NCBI GenBank assembly: GCA_003117195.1
Contig: BDSI01000120.1
Coordinates: forward strand, 217,766-281,765
Reading direction: 5' to 3'
From: Eudorina sp. 2006-703-Eu-15
Lineage: Eukaryota > Chlorophyta > Chlorophyceae > Chlamydomonadales > Volvocaceae
Length of the DNA stretch: 64,000 bases
The translations under genes and the position numbers were made by a program. This document shows positions 21,348-32,215 of this stretch, in pieces (positions within the stretch are counted from its first letter, which is position 1; each line of letters opens with the position of its first letter). The notes under the pieces were generated by a model. The model did no database searches. It was not told the DNA's origin and worked only from the letters and a program-made list of their open reading frames with translations.

Positions 21348-22800
21348 GCGCTGAGTTCCTGTATAAGCCAACTAACTTATAGGCGAATATCGTTACATGC
21401 TGTATATCAACGGAGCAGAGGAAACAGAAGTCCTCTCGAGCAAGATACCTAAATAGCCCCGATCGGGAGATGCGCTCCGGAAGCGGGACCACCGCACGGA
21501 ACCTAGCAAGGAAACTACCAAGACAGTGCGCCGGACGTACACCATTTCAACAAAAACGTCCTACAGCATCATCAGAAACCGCAACATACGCCCTTGGGCA
21601 GGGCCCGGAAGCCCACCCACACCGTAACAGTAACAGTACATCTGCCTTCGCTGCTGTGCGCAATTGTGCCACATTCTACAACTATAGATCTATCCATCTC
21701 CACGAAGAACCAAAACACCTTGACAAGCACACAACTTCGCACACGACCTCGCACTTCTAGTGTTATACAGGTATTACATTATCATTCCTATCTATCATGG
21801 CTTCACACAAATACCAGATGCGCAGCCCCAAGTAAGTACAGCCGGGTACTTGGAGTCGAAATGCACCTTGTAGAACTTTTTGTAATGCGCGCTTACGTTT
21901 TGAGTAAGCCGGGTTAGTGAGGTGTAAGGCCTTCGGGGCCGGCAGTTGGACATATGCTCGGCCCGCGGTCCGTGTTCTCAGGACCGCATTAATACAAATT
22001 TTTTCCTTATCTTGATTTTGTTGTTCAGCACGCGCTCCCGCCCGCCCTCCCTGGGCGTCGCCCGCGTTTTCGTTCTTTGCTCGTGGTTTCTCTTTTTCGG
22101 TTCCTGAGGCCTGCTTCTGCGGTTCCAGCACAGCATTCCTGTAACAGAAATGGCAATGGCAATGAGTCGGATCAAGAACTAATACGGATCCACTGACGCA
22201 TACTTGCAACGTTGGTGGAAATGCATCAGAGGCCTGAGATGATGTGGACTGGGACAGGGAGCGTGCCTGGGGCCAAAACTTCGAACTTGATCAGCTCCTC
22301 GAAGCGCGCACAGTCCCTATTGCACCACAAACATGTGGAATTCAACACGTGCTCCATCATATCTTCATTTGCACGCTGGACTTATAGACCCGTCAACCAG
22401 ACACCAGGATGAGGGATAGATGCGCATTAGCGGTTTTATATATAATACAAAATGTAAACATTTAACTCTTGCCTAGCACCTGTTAGTGAACTAGGCTGCA
22501 GCAATGTTGGGGGTAGCGGCTTAAGAACCGCAGCTGGAGCGCGAAGAGGTCTCTGGAAAGACTACAGGTAACACTGTGTTTGTGAAGGACCTCGCAGCGT
22601 TAGCGACTCCCGCCAACGGGTGCTGCCGACCGAGCGATGCCAAAGTGACGGGTGGGCACAACGGTATGGGAGTGTGGACCCTACCGGCTCATGGAACCGT
22701 TAAACTGAGGGCTAGCTCGTTGTCGGACAACACAGCACCCAGGGCTCAGGACGCTAGATTTCCAGTTGGTCAATCTCATGACCACCCCCGAAGAATTCGA
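21348..22800. other. Gene-free stretch
   Basis: No gene, RNA or element recognised. Open frames on both strands near 21.6-22.2 kb are mutually overlapping and show no family resemblance. Confidence 0.3.
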
Positions 22801-23439
22801 ATGAACTTAAGCGGCCTTCCTGGCTGCCAAGGCACAGCAATTGCTCTGATCTTGATGTTAACGTCGCTGTGGAGTTGGCCCTTACAGTGCGACGCAACGC
22901 AGTTGCCCGACCAAGGAGAGGACCTCCTTCAGACTTTCTCCACTGACAGAAATGCGACAGCTGCAGCTTTTGAGCTCCACAAAGGTACTGAAACGTTCTG
23001 CTTGCACAGCCAGCCTGTCATAGAAACTGGTAAACTGCGGGACCATCGATAATGGGTCGACAGCCAGACAGCGGCTTTCAATGATACGTCTCAATTCATC
23101 GGACTCCAACTCCTTCTAGGCGTTCGTCTGCGAGCTCAAGGATTCACTTCCAAGACAGAGAATACTGCTGCGGACGTCGTTATAGCCGTTGCGCAACAGC
23201 AGTCTCTTACTTTCCATGAGAATTACAATGATCAACAGCACATATTGGGTGTCGCGATAATCCATCTCTGGAACGGGCAGAGACATACCAGCAGCCTTCG
23301 CCAGGGCGGAATCCACTACTTCTCAGAAGAAACATGGAAGTTGATTATAGCTGATGCTAACTATGATATCGGCGTCCTATGGGCGAAAAAGCTACCCAAG
23401 CTCGCAACCCATTTCCCGCCGTACATGGGAAATTAACCG
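22801..23439 (+). pseudogene. Unrecognised reading frame with signal peptide, one stop
   Basis: A plus-strand frame starts MNLSGLPGCQGTAIALILML, a good signal peptide, and runs to TAA at 23050. In the same frame it continues (FNDTSQFIGLQLLLGVRL, HILGVAIIHLWNGQ, GGIHYFSEETWKLIIADANY) to 23437. FND..F..LLLGV and the IIHLWNG strand are faintly like the N-terminal half of the paralogous genes at 1.3 and 9.4 kb, but the similarity is too weak to claim homology. It could be a decayed secreted protein gene or the 5' region of the adjacent LINE. Confidence 0.3.
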
Positions 23440-23731
23440 TATTGAAACGAGAAAAGATAAGATCAGACAACAACACATCAGGCCCTCAGAATTGGAGTCC
23501 ACAAGGGTGGCAGGGCCGACACGCAACTACACCACTATGTCCCTTGCGAACGAAAGGCCAAATGACGCCGCTCAAGGCCAAACTAATTACCTTGCAACAA
23601 GGCAGTATGACAAAACAAGGACCGTAACCCGCGCTCCTTTCGGCACTAGAACAGATTCGGGTTGTCACCTGGTGGCCCGCGCTGGCGACTGGCGCTGAGT
23701 TTCCTCGCGCTTCTTGTGATAGGTACCGTAA

Positions 23732-24400
23732 ATGCAACCTGGATGCTTACATCAGGGTGCAAACGGACTGCCCAACTCGCACACCTCACAGACAAGCAAC
23801 TCCAACGTCAATCATAGGGAAGATAATCCCCCCCATAGACCACAGCTGACTTGGCCCCCTATACCCAGTGCTCACGCTCCCACGTACCACGAAAAACAAG
23901 TAGCTCAGTTCTGTCAAATACACGCCATTAACAACCTGTTAGGGACCAACCTGATACACCCGCACCATGTACTGCAGTACTGCAATAATATGTATCAACA
24001 GCTTCGGCCCTCAGCCACCACTGCCGCGGCGGCCACGCTATGGCATAATGCGTATAACGCTGTCACAGGCAACTTCAACACCATGATAGTCAATCACTAC
24101 CTGCGGTACAATGTCGCCGTACAAGGGGGCCCATCCCCACACCTCGCCGAAGTCAGCAGCAGATACAACATTCAACGCGGCAGCACACGAGAACATATTC
24201 TGCAGCAAGTGCGCGCAAACACACCCAACAACAGTACTGCCCTAGCTGTTGGCTTCATCGTTCACGATACGAGACATGCCATCGCCATTCGTAGGGCAGG
24301 AGACCAATGGTACCGGTTGGACTCAGAAGAATCACAACCCGAACTGCTGGATGAAGTAGAATGGGCGCGACTCCAGGGGCACGTGCACTACTTGGATTAG
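23732..24400 (+). pseudogene. Josephin-like cysteine protease domain of the LINE
   Basis: 222 residues. YHEKQVAQFCQIHAINNLLG (Cys61 with Gln59 nearby) has the pattern of the Josephin deubiquitinase family (ataxin-3-like; HEKQ..xxC.xH..NNLL). Later, DTRHAIAIRRAGDQWYRLDS supplies the His (182) and an acidic residue (Asp197) at the place of the catalytic Asn, followed by a conserved PELL. All catalytic positions are present, so this part is well preserved. It is separated by one TAG (24398) from the endonuclease frame and is in the same phase, so it was probably once the N-terminal domain of one polyprotein. The likely role is self-processing or removing ubiquitin in the host; both are inference. 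Confidence 0.82.
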
Positions 24401-24409
24401 ATTGACATC

Positions 24410-26656
24410 ATGACCATGAACCAAATGCACATCGAATTTCGTCCCATCCGTCCAGCACCAAAGCTTTTGTCGGACATTCCCCCTCGGCAAAACCCAAGGG
24501 TAGAGGACGTCGAGGTCAACCCGACAGCCGACCAGCCCGGCCGCGTACAACGACTACAAGAGAACACGAACCCCTCGGGGACCCATTCGCCCGGCGCACA
24601 GGACGAGGAAACCGAGCAACCACCAGCTAACACAGGCACTGCACACACGGCCCAAACCAGGCGACCGGCCAGCCCAACAAGCAACCATCGTCAACCCAAA
24701 CGCCGATGTACCCACGGACCGCCCACGCACTCGATCCTTTACTGCCTTCGACGGCAACAGGGCCTGCCTACGAGGCTCCCTATCGGAGAAGATGAGCGAC
24801 GGAACCCAACCACACCTGACGCAGAACACCGCACCTCGCGTCGGCGGCCCGCGCGCGGCACGGCACCCGACCCGACGAACGCACCACGGGAATCGCAGAC
24901 CAGGGCTCCGCCGATCCGGAAGCGGCCCGCCGAAGCGTCACCCCAGCCGCACCACACCACGAGCGGGCCCAAGCAGCAACCGACGGCCAAATACCTCCGT
25001 AATGCCAAGCAACTAAAACCCAACTCCCCTGTACGACACCGGCCCCCCACAGTCACAGAAGCGACCATTGAACAAGCCACCCAGCGCACCCAGGATGGTG
25101 CAACGCCGACGGGGCTCTTCAAGGTGGTCACACTGAACACCCGGGGGATTCGAACACAAATGGAGGCAGTCCAACACGCCATACACGAACAGCAACCCGA
25201 CATCGCGGTCCTCACGGAAACCAAACTAAGCAGCCACCACCGGCGCGCAGTCACCGGGATAAAACACGCACTGAAACCGTACCAAACATACATGAGCAAC
25301 CGCCCCCACAACCCAGATATCAGCTCCCGATCTGCAGGCGTATTGATCTGTGTGTCTGAACGGTTCAGTCGCCAACACAGTGTCACTGCCACGCCGGTGC
25401 CGAATCAGCTGAACGGGTACATTGGACACATCCGCATGGCCCCAGCCTCAAGCACACCCCTCCATGTTGTGGGGGTGTATTGTCCGGAAGACTCGCAAAC
25501 GCGCAAGCGGATCTACGAATACTGCACCAAAGTAGTACGGGAAGCCTCGACCGGAGGGGAAAACGTGCTGCTTGCCGGCGATTGGAATGCGGTCCTCGAT
25601 AAAACCGACAGGTCTACAGGCGAATGCGATTCGGCCGACCTAGCACATCAAAGCTTTGCGCAGGCAGCCAAGCTCCATTCGGTCAGCTGCCCCAGGCGTG
25701 AGCCCACGTACACCCAGATGAAAGAAGGAAGCGTCGTACACCAGAGCCGTATCGACGACGTCCTGATCGCCGAGCACACCCTGGAAGCAGTAAGCGAGGA
25801 TGGGCAGCCATACGAGAGGGTCTACGAGTGCGGCGGAAACTTTGACCACAAGGCACTGTGCACCTATCTGACGCTAGCGGGGCTCAAACTGTATCCGCCA
25901 CCAGCTGCGCGACCCAACACCGAACAACACCCACACAGCTGGAGCAGAATCAAATTGCCCATCACAAAAGACAGCAAAACCAATGCGAAAGCAGAAATGG
26001 AGGCCTCGCTCACCAGCGAAATTGCGGCGCTCCACGACCTGCTGAAGCCCGCCATGGAAGCGGTGCAACACGCCAGCGAGAACCTGGAGCGGAACATTAC
26101 GGAAGAAGAGGCCAGTGCCCTAATGAACGACCTTCGACAACACCCGGATGTCCGCACCCTGGACGTCACGCAAGTCAGTCATAACCTCGGCACCCTGCTA
26201 TTGAGGTGTCTCACGATACTAGAAAGCCACTGCGACAAAAAGCCCCCGCAAACGGGGAAACTGCACCCGCCCAGGGCCCTGAACAAGAAACTCACGAGGC
26301 TGTACAAAGAACACTATGACCTAAAGTCCGAGCTAACACGCCAACTCACCGGCGGGACGACAAACTCGGCCAGAGACCAGAACGACTCAGCGGTGAACCC
26401 AGATCACAGCGCATCCGGCGAACCAGCCAGACCCAATCCGCAGGCCACGCCCGCCGAACGAGGGAACGGGCCGGCCAGGGGTGCGGGGCACGCCACCGAG
26501 GCAGCCGCCGCTACCGACGCCCCCGCAGACAACCTGAGGGCAGCCATCCGGGATAAAGGAGCAGAAATCAGACGCATTGTACGGGAAGTTAGGACAAGTC
26601 GCTGCAAGAAAGCCGCCAAAAGATTCCAGAAACTTCTGAGCAAGAAACCCAAATAG
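24410..26656 (+). pseudogene. LINE ORF segment: APE-type endonuclease and linker
   Basis: 748 codons. Residues 1-230 are low complexity, Pro/Arg/Thr-rich and basic. The endonuclease covers about 238-490: VVTLNTRGI (Asn), VLTETKLS (Glu), VVGVYCPED, LLAGDWNAVLDKTDR (Asp and Asn), REPTYTQ, SRIDDVLI and FDHKAL (Asp-His). All metal-binding and catalytic residues of the exonuclease III/APE family are visible, so the domain itself is intact. The rest is a helical connector. It ends in TAG, but the same frame continues into the RT region. It would nick the target DNA for target-primed reverse transcription. Confidence 0.85.
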
Positions 26657-28907
26657 GCGCATAGGCAGGTCCTCGACGACGACGACCAGCCCCGGGGGAT
26701 CTCCGCCATTCGACATCCGGCGGATGGGCAAATTCGAACGGACCCGGAAGAGATCCTGGACGCGCTCCACACGCACTTCGCTAAACCGGCGAAGCCCATC
26801 TCCGGACCCCGCACGGGCAAATTCCTGCCAACAGATGCCCCCCGCGACTACCCCTGGATGAAAGCGAGCGCACCCGACCCCATGCGAACGCTAGCCCGAC
26901 CGAAAGGAGTTCCAGTCTCCTTGCTCCCCGGAATTGCTGACCCCATGCACTTTAGGGAATGTCTCAACCACCTTGCGCGCAGCAAGGCACCAGGCCCCGA
27001 CGGCATACCTAATGAACTCCTCCAGGCGCTCCCGGATGCCCTCCAGCACGTCCTCCACCACCTCATGATCGTTATGTGGGCCAAGGCGGAGATCCCGGCT
27101 CACTGGACCGCGTCCGAGACAGTTCTGCTGCCGAAGAAGGGGGATCCGTTGCTCATAAAAACAAAGCGGCCCATAGCGCTTGCAAACATGGTGTACAAGC
27201 TGTACACCAGCCTGGTCACGCTGAATATGGCCCTCTTTAGCGAGCAGTCTCACATCTTCACCGAAGCACAAGAAGGGTTCCTACGGCAGCGCAACACAGA
27301 ACGGCAAATACAGAATGTCCTGCACGCCATGGAAGACGCGGCTCTCATGAGTCGGGACCTCATCATCCTGTACGTCGACTCCTGTACGTCGGCATTCAAC
27401 ACGATAAGACCAAGATAAGTTGCTGGCCATCCTATATGACCTCGGATACCCCGTAGACCTGATAGAGGTCATCTCGAACCTTTACTCACGGGCGTCTACA
27501 ACAATCAGAACAGAACACGGGCGCACACCCGCGATTCCTATTGAGCGCGGAACGGTCCAAGGTGACACGCTGTCCCCGATGCTCTTCATTATCTTTATGG
27601 AACCACTGCTGAGGTGGCTACACAATGGCGGAAGGGGAGACACCACTTCAGCTCTGGCGCCTTCGCTGATGACTTGGCCATACTGACCAATAACGTCTCC
27701 GACACGCGCGTACAGTGTGCTAAAATCGAGGCCTACTGCACATGGGGGGGGGGGACTAAAGGTGAACGTAAGCAAATGCCAGCTACAGGGGATCCTACAT
27801 GGCCGCGCGCGCTCGGACCGCGACCTCAGCCGGGGCCCAAGGAGCAAGCCGTACGACGCCGCCCTCGCCAGGATGCTCAAAGGGCAAATCCGCGACGGCG
27901 AAGCTCTCCCGTATGAGCCCCCAACGGAACCATACAAGTACCTGGGGGTGCACATCACCCCCACACTAGACTGGGCAGAGCAGGTGGCCTACACCCGGGC
28001 TGAAATCAAGCGCCGAGGGCAAGGAATTGTTGAGTCCCTCGCCACCCCCGACCAGCGCATCAACATGATTAAGACGCTGATACAGCCTAAAGTCACATAC
28101 GGCCTATGCGCTATGGCTTACACGCCACACGACATTGCCAGTTTCGACTCGCAGATAGCAGGGATTGCTAAACGAAGCTACGGCCTGAAGAAGGGATTCC
28201 CAACACGCGCAATCCTAGCTCCCACCGACCAGATGGGCCTAGGCGTAGGGTCGATACGTACCTTATACGTGCACCGCGCCACCAAAGCGCTCGTCACATC
28301 CCTGAACGACCAGGGACGGCTTGGAGTAGTCACGAGAGCCCTCCTACGGATACAGGGACAGCACGCCGGAAACATACCGATCCATCAGCTCAAGCGGGAA
28401 AGTCGGTTCTATACAGCGCTCAAACAGCTGGCGCTCGTACGTGAAGCCGGTCTGGAGCTCACAGACCAAGGGGAACAGTACCACCAGGAAGCTAACAGCC
28501 TCGCACAATTGCTAGGCGCGGGGCTCATGACCCCAACCGAGCACGCCCTACCGTTCCGATGCCCTCAACCACTGCTTGAGCTGGGCCTTGACCTGAGAGC
28601 CCTACGTGATAACAACACGGGGCAGCACCTCATCGACACAACCCAGCTGCAACGCATAGGTGGGCGCCGTGTAAGACAGAAACACAAAATCGCATTGAAT
28701 AGACTCAGTCTAGCGCTCAGCGAGGACGCCACTACCCGCACGGGAGCGGCAAACTACCGCAGCGCTGCACCACTGCCGGCCGATCTCAGAAAAACTCCCG
28801 GAGATCCGACCATCACAGGGCTCACACGCCGGGGCACTGTCCCCAACCCCCTCCCGGGAGACTACACATCCCCGGTACATGCGGCCTGCCGAGATGCAAA
28901 ACCCTGA
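26657..28907 (+). pseudogene. LINE reverse transcriptase, frameshifted
   Basis: Starts in phase with the preceding frame (GISAIRHPADGQIRTDPEEI). RT blocks: SKAPGPDGIPNELL, ASETVLLPKKGD, KRPIALANMVYKL, EAQEGFLRQRNTERQI, then motif A (YVDSCTSAFNTI). An extra base near 27409 shifts the frame; LLAILYDLGYPVDLIEVISN and GTVQGDTLSPMLFIIFMEPL follow. Another shift near 27640 precedes SGAFADDLAIL (catalytic FADD at 27662-27673), and a run of Gs near 27746 a further shift before LKVNVSKCQLQG and YKYLGVHITPTLDW. The thumb follows to 28907. In its original frame this would copy the element RNA into DNA at the nick. Confidence 0.85.
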
Positions 28908-30230
28908 CCAGACTGCGCGCCCCGACCCAGGAAATACCCATCCCGACCACATGAGGCACAGGGCACAAGACACTGATGAAGCCCCTGCACCCGCACCGCT
29001 TACAGGGAATGTGCGACCATCACGCCCAGGAAGAAGTCGGAACCTGCTGGACGGAAAGACCCGAAAGCGCGGGCTCCAAAAACTCTACCTGCGGAGAAAC
29101 AAGGGCAAGCCGGTTAATGGGATCACGGTTACAGACCCAATCGGATGGGTGCCACAACAAGGACCCCTAACCGTCGAGCATTGTGCCCTCCTGCTGAGGC
29201 TCCCCACCCTTCGGGGACTCATCCAGAGGGTGCCCGACGCGCAACGACTTTACAATATGCTCATGGGCCACCAAGACTGGCCCGAGGGGGTATCAACCGA
29301 ACATGGGTTCGCCATTACCCAAGCTCTGTTCGGGACGCAGGACAGAGTGGCCCGCATTATAGCCCAGACACGAAAGCGAGTGGACGCTGATCCGCCCCCG
29401 AGTAAGCAAAAACGGACCGGGAGACATAGCCGACCGACCCATCGTACATACTTCACGGTTGCCTGGCAGAGGACCCTCATACCCAAGGGGGCGCTTCCGC
29501 TCTACGAAGCCCACAAGTACACACCGCGCGACCTGCGGCCATACACCACAGGAGATGATGGGGAAGGCGGCTAGCTAGATGTTGAATGGGAACCAACGGA
29601 AGAGGAGGAAACCAGGCTCGCGTCGCAAGACACATGGGACACCCTGCTATCAGAATACAACCATAGACGAGAACACGGCACCGAACATGAGCCCGGGCGA
29701 GTGAACCAGGCGCCAGATCAACACTTAACGGACGAACAAAGGCAGGGGCGATGGGAAGAAGAGTGCTACCAGACCACCCGAGGACAGCGGACCCTTCGGA
29801 GGTACGTGGAGATCGACACCGAAGCACGGAACCCGGAGATGGACATACACCCGACTGGCAAATACACAATCCAAATAGGCAAGCACAATTGCGCGCCGGG
29901 CGCGGCGCACCCGACATTCACCGATCCCCAAGACCGGGAACCCGCGGACCTACAAACCGCGAAACGCGCATACGTCTATGACCCGAGGGGGAAATGTCTA
30001 GGAATGCTCCCAGCAACACGACTGCGCGACATGTGGCTCCGATACACGGCGGCCAAATCTGCTCACCCGGAAGAACATGCGAAGCTTGCCGCCCCCGGAG
30101 GATTCCCCGAGGGTGTAGCCCGACTGCTGCTACGATACAGGGACAGGGGCGGGAGCAAAACGAATACCGTTAAAAAGCGCACGAGAAACGTCTTAGCGAA
30201 TATCTTATGGAGCGACTCATGCAGGCCATA
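28879..30230 (+). pseudogene. LINE polyprotein segment between RT and RNase H
   Basis: Frame 28879-29574, with an in-frame TAG at 29572, continues to 30231: GLQKLYLRRNKGKPVNG, IGWVPQQGPLTVEHCALLLR, AHKYTPRDLRPYTTGD, RGQRTLRRYVEIDTEARNP, CAPGAAHPTFTDPQDREP. I know no named domain here. The basic N-terminal part may bind nucleic acid. Confidence 0.6.
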
Positions 30231-31121
30231 GGTGCGGACACAGAGCGCTTCGCCTCCCCCTTGAACGTCGCCAAGTGCACAAGAGTATACCATGCAAGAT
30301 TCCCCGAGGACAAACTGTTTGGAGCAAGCCACGACGCATACCAACAGCCATTCAGGGGTGCCTCTGTCGCTCACCCGGAACCGACCCCCGAAGAGGGACA
30401 CCATGCCATGCGATGGGCCCTGGGATGGGCTGACGCACAGCGCAACCACACAGACCCCACGGCCACGCTGCTCGTGTTCCCTGCATCTAAAACGGCACCC
30501 TACACCCGGTACCTACCGCACGACCTGGTCACTCACGTCGGGACAATCTCGACCGACAGGAGTGACAGCAACATAAGCAACGACGCAATCTGGGAAGATG
30601 TCCCCACTTACCCCAACGGCCTCGACCTGATCCTGGTAGCCAACAAGACTGGAGGCAGTGTCGTGGAACCACTTCGCCAAGCAATCGACTCCATAACGAA
30701 GCCGCCCCAGGAACGCACAGCAATGGACGAGACCCAGGAGACGGACCTGCGACTACCCCAATGGGTGCGCAAACACATACGCAGGTTGAAAGAGAGGTAC
30801 GAAACCGGCTGTGCACCTAGCCTGAGCTCCCGGAGATGTGACAACCTGACCGACGACGAACGATGCAGCGCTCACCTGATGTTCCCAGCAAAAATAGCTC
30901 TGCGCCATGACGCTGAATACGGCATCTACACTGATGGGTCTGTCCAAAAGGTCCAGGTTGATGAAGCCGAAGCGCAAGTCCTTGGGGCGGCCGCGGTTGA
31001 TGCCCTCACAGGCAAAACGCTCTACATAGATGTCCATGCAGGAACGACGGGATGCCAAACCATTACACGTTGCGAGCTCAGTGCTATCCACCAAGGTCTT
31101 ACAATGAGAAACGACGATTAG
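30207..31121 (+). pseudogene. LINE segment: PCIF1-like methyltransferase-fold region and RNase H start
   Basis: Residues 14-110 read ERFASPLNVA..VYHARFPED, LFGASHDAYQQPFRGASVAH, then TLLVFPASKTAPY. The order FASPLN, Y..(x)FP.D..FG, a glycine/serine turn and an N/H-P-x-x tetrad matches the core of PCIF1/CAPAM-type adenine methyltransferases, where the tetrad is NPPF. Here it is HPEP (residues 56-59), so catalysis is unlikely. Residues 150-165 (WEDVPTYPNGLDLILVANKT) fit a later strand of the fold. At residues 236-304 RNase H begins: YGIYTDGSV (first Asp) and TITRCELSAIHQGL (Glu). The assignment of the first part is my own reading, at moderate confidence. Confidence 0.6.
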
Positions 31122-31124
31122 GGC

Positions 31125-31500
31125 CTCAACAACGCACCCATTACAATCTGGTACTGACTCAGCCGCGTCACTGTTTCTGATAAAGAAAATGATAAATCAA
31201 CATACGAAACTCGCGCGCAGTAAACACAAAGACCTACTAACGAACATTGTATGGATTCTGAAAGAACGAGCTGTAAAGAAACTCAAGACACATCTTCTGA
31301 TGGTAAAATCCCACACAGGAATTAAATACAATGACGCGGCTGATAGAGCGGCAGTTAAGGCTGCGCGCCGGGACGCGCCCGACGACAAACTGAAACGTCC
31401 GACAACGACCCCAGAGCGCACTATTGGTTGGTGCGAAAAGCCAGCGGGCCGGAACGCACCGCCGGCCACTACGCCAACGACCTTAACCGAGGGGTGACAT
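31125..31500 (+). pseudogene. LINE RNase H, second half
   Basis: Continues RNase H in another frame: GTDSAASLFLIKKMINQHTK (third Asp) and MVKSHTGIKYNDAADRAAV (the His and final Asp). Together with the previous segment all four catalytic positions can be found, separated by a stop and frame change near 31119. It removes the RNA strand during cDNA synthesis. Confidence 0.8.
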
Positions 31501-32215
31501 CACTAATAAAACCAGAGGTGCACCTCGGTTACACCAAACAAACATTGTACACGTCCTTCATGTCAGCCACGCTCCCGCACCTAGACATCAGTACAAGCGC
31601 GCGCACCCTCAACCGGCGCACGGGAAGGCACAAGAAACTCAAGCGGTGTATGGACTATTGGTACGGACAACTGTGGAACAACAAACTGGCGCAGCGCTTC
31701 CGACGTCCCCTGGTAGGCACCAAGCCATCGCGTATACAATCCGCAGCCCCACCACACATGGTGGAGACCGCACCCTGCCCACTGTGCGGGGGTCCCGACT
31801 CTGGAGGACATATCCTGGGTGCGTGGCTGTAAACACCCGGACATGACAGCCTTCTACGTACATCAAACGACACAATGTCGCAGTCCGGCAGATCGCCAGA
31901 CTGCTCGCCACAGGACACTTGGGTGGTTGCTTCATGATCATGGATGCTTGTCAGGCGCAGCAGCTCCCTGACTACGCCGCGAGCACCCGCATACCGGAGT
32001 GGGTGCTGCCAAGTACACCCACCGACCTCCGCCTAAAACTCAGACCAGACATAATGTTCATACCAACGATACCACTCATGGATGCAAGTAAACCGGGATA
32101 CACAGGCCCCTGGGATCGCGAGGACCACACCGTACACGCACATTCTAGAAATCGGCTACACTTCATCAGACACCAACCACACTGCGAAACAGCACGATAA
32201 AGTGCAGCAGCACGA
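31428..32215 (+). pseudogene. LINE zinc finger and restriction-like endonuclease, broken
   Basis: Reads KKLKRCMDYWYGQLWNNKLA, then CPLCGGPDSGGHILGA (the C-x2-C..H part of the CCHC finger; its last Cys/His side is lost by a frame change near 31830). GHLGGCFMIMDAC follows in another frame, then LRLKLRPDIMFIPTIPL (the PD of the nuclease) and THILEIGYTSSDTNHTAKQH (the E and a conserved D). These are the PD-(D/E)XK-like motifs of LINE RLE domains. The domain stops after KVQQHETL (about 32215), where an unrelated frame begins. Confidence 0.75.

Larger units (their letters stand above)
23440..32215 (+). mobile_element. Dualen-type LINE, long but decayed
   Basis: In order on the plus strand: Josephin-like cysteine protease (23.73-24.40), APE endonuclease (25.12-25.89), linker, RT (26.9-28.0), thumb and connector (to 30.2), PCIF1-like methyltransferase-fold region (30.2-30.7), RNase H (30.9-31.4), zinc finger and restriction-like endonuclease (31.75-32.2). 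A LINE with both APE and RLE endonucleases, RNase H and a cysteine protease is the published definition of Dualen from Chlamydomonas. In-frame stops (24398, 26654, 29572) and several frameshifts (near 27409, 27640, 27746, 28880, 30200, 31110, 31830) show it is dead or poorly sequenced. The 5' boundary and the 3' end are uncertain; I see no UTR tail, and the RLE is truncated. Confidence 0.85.

Noticed and set aside
21763..22209. 148-codon minus-strand frame near 22 kb
   Set aside because: Overlaps other frames, no homology recognised, no splice or promoter context.
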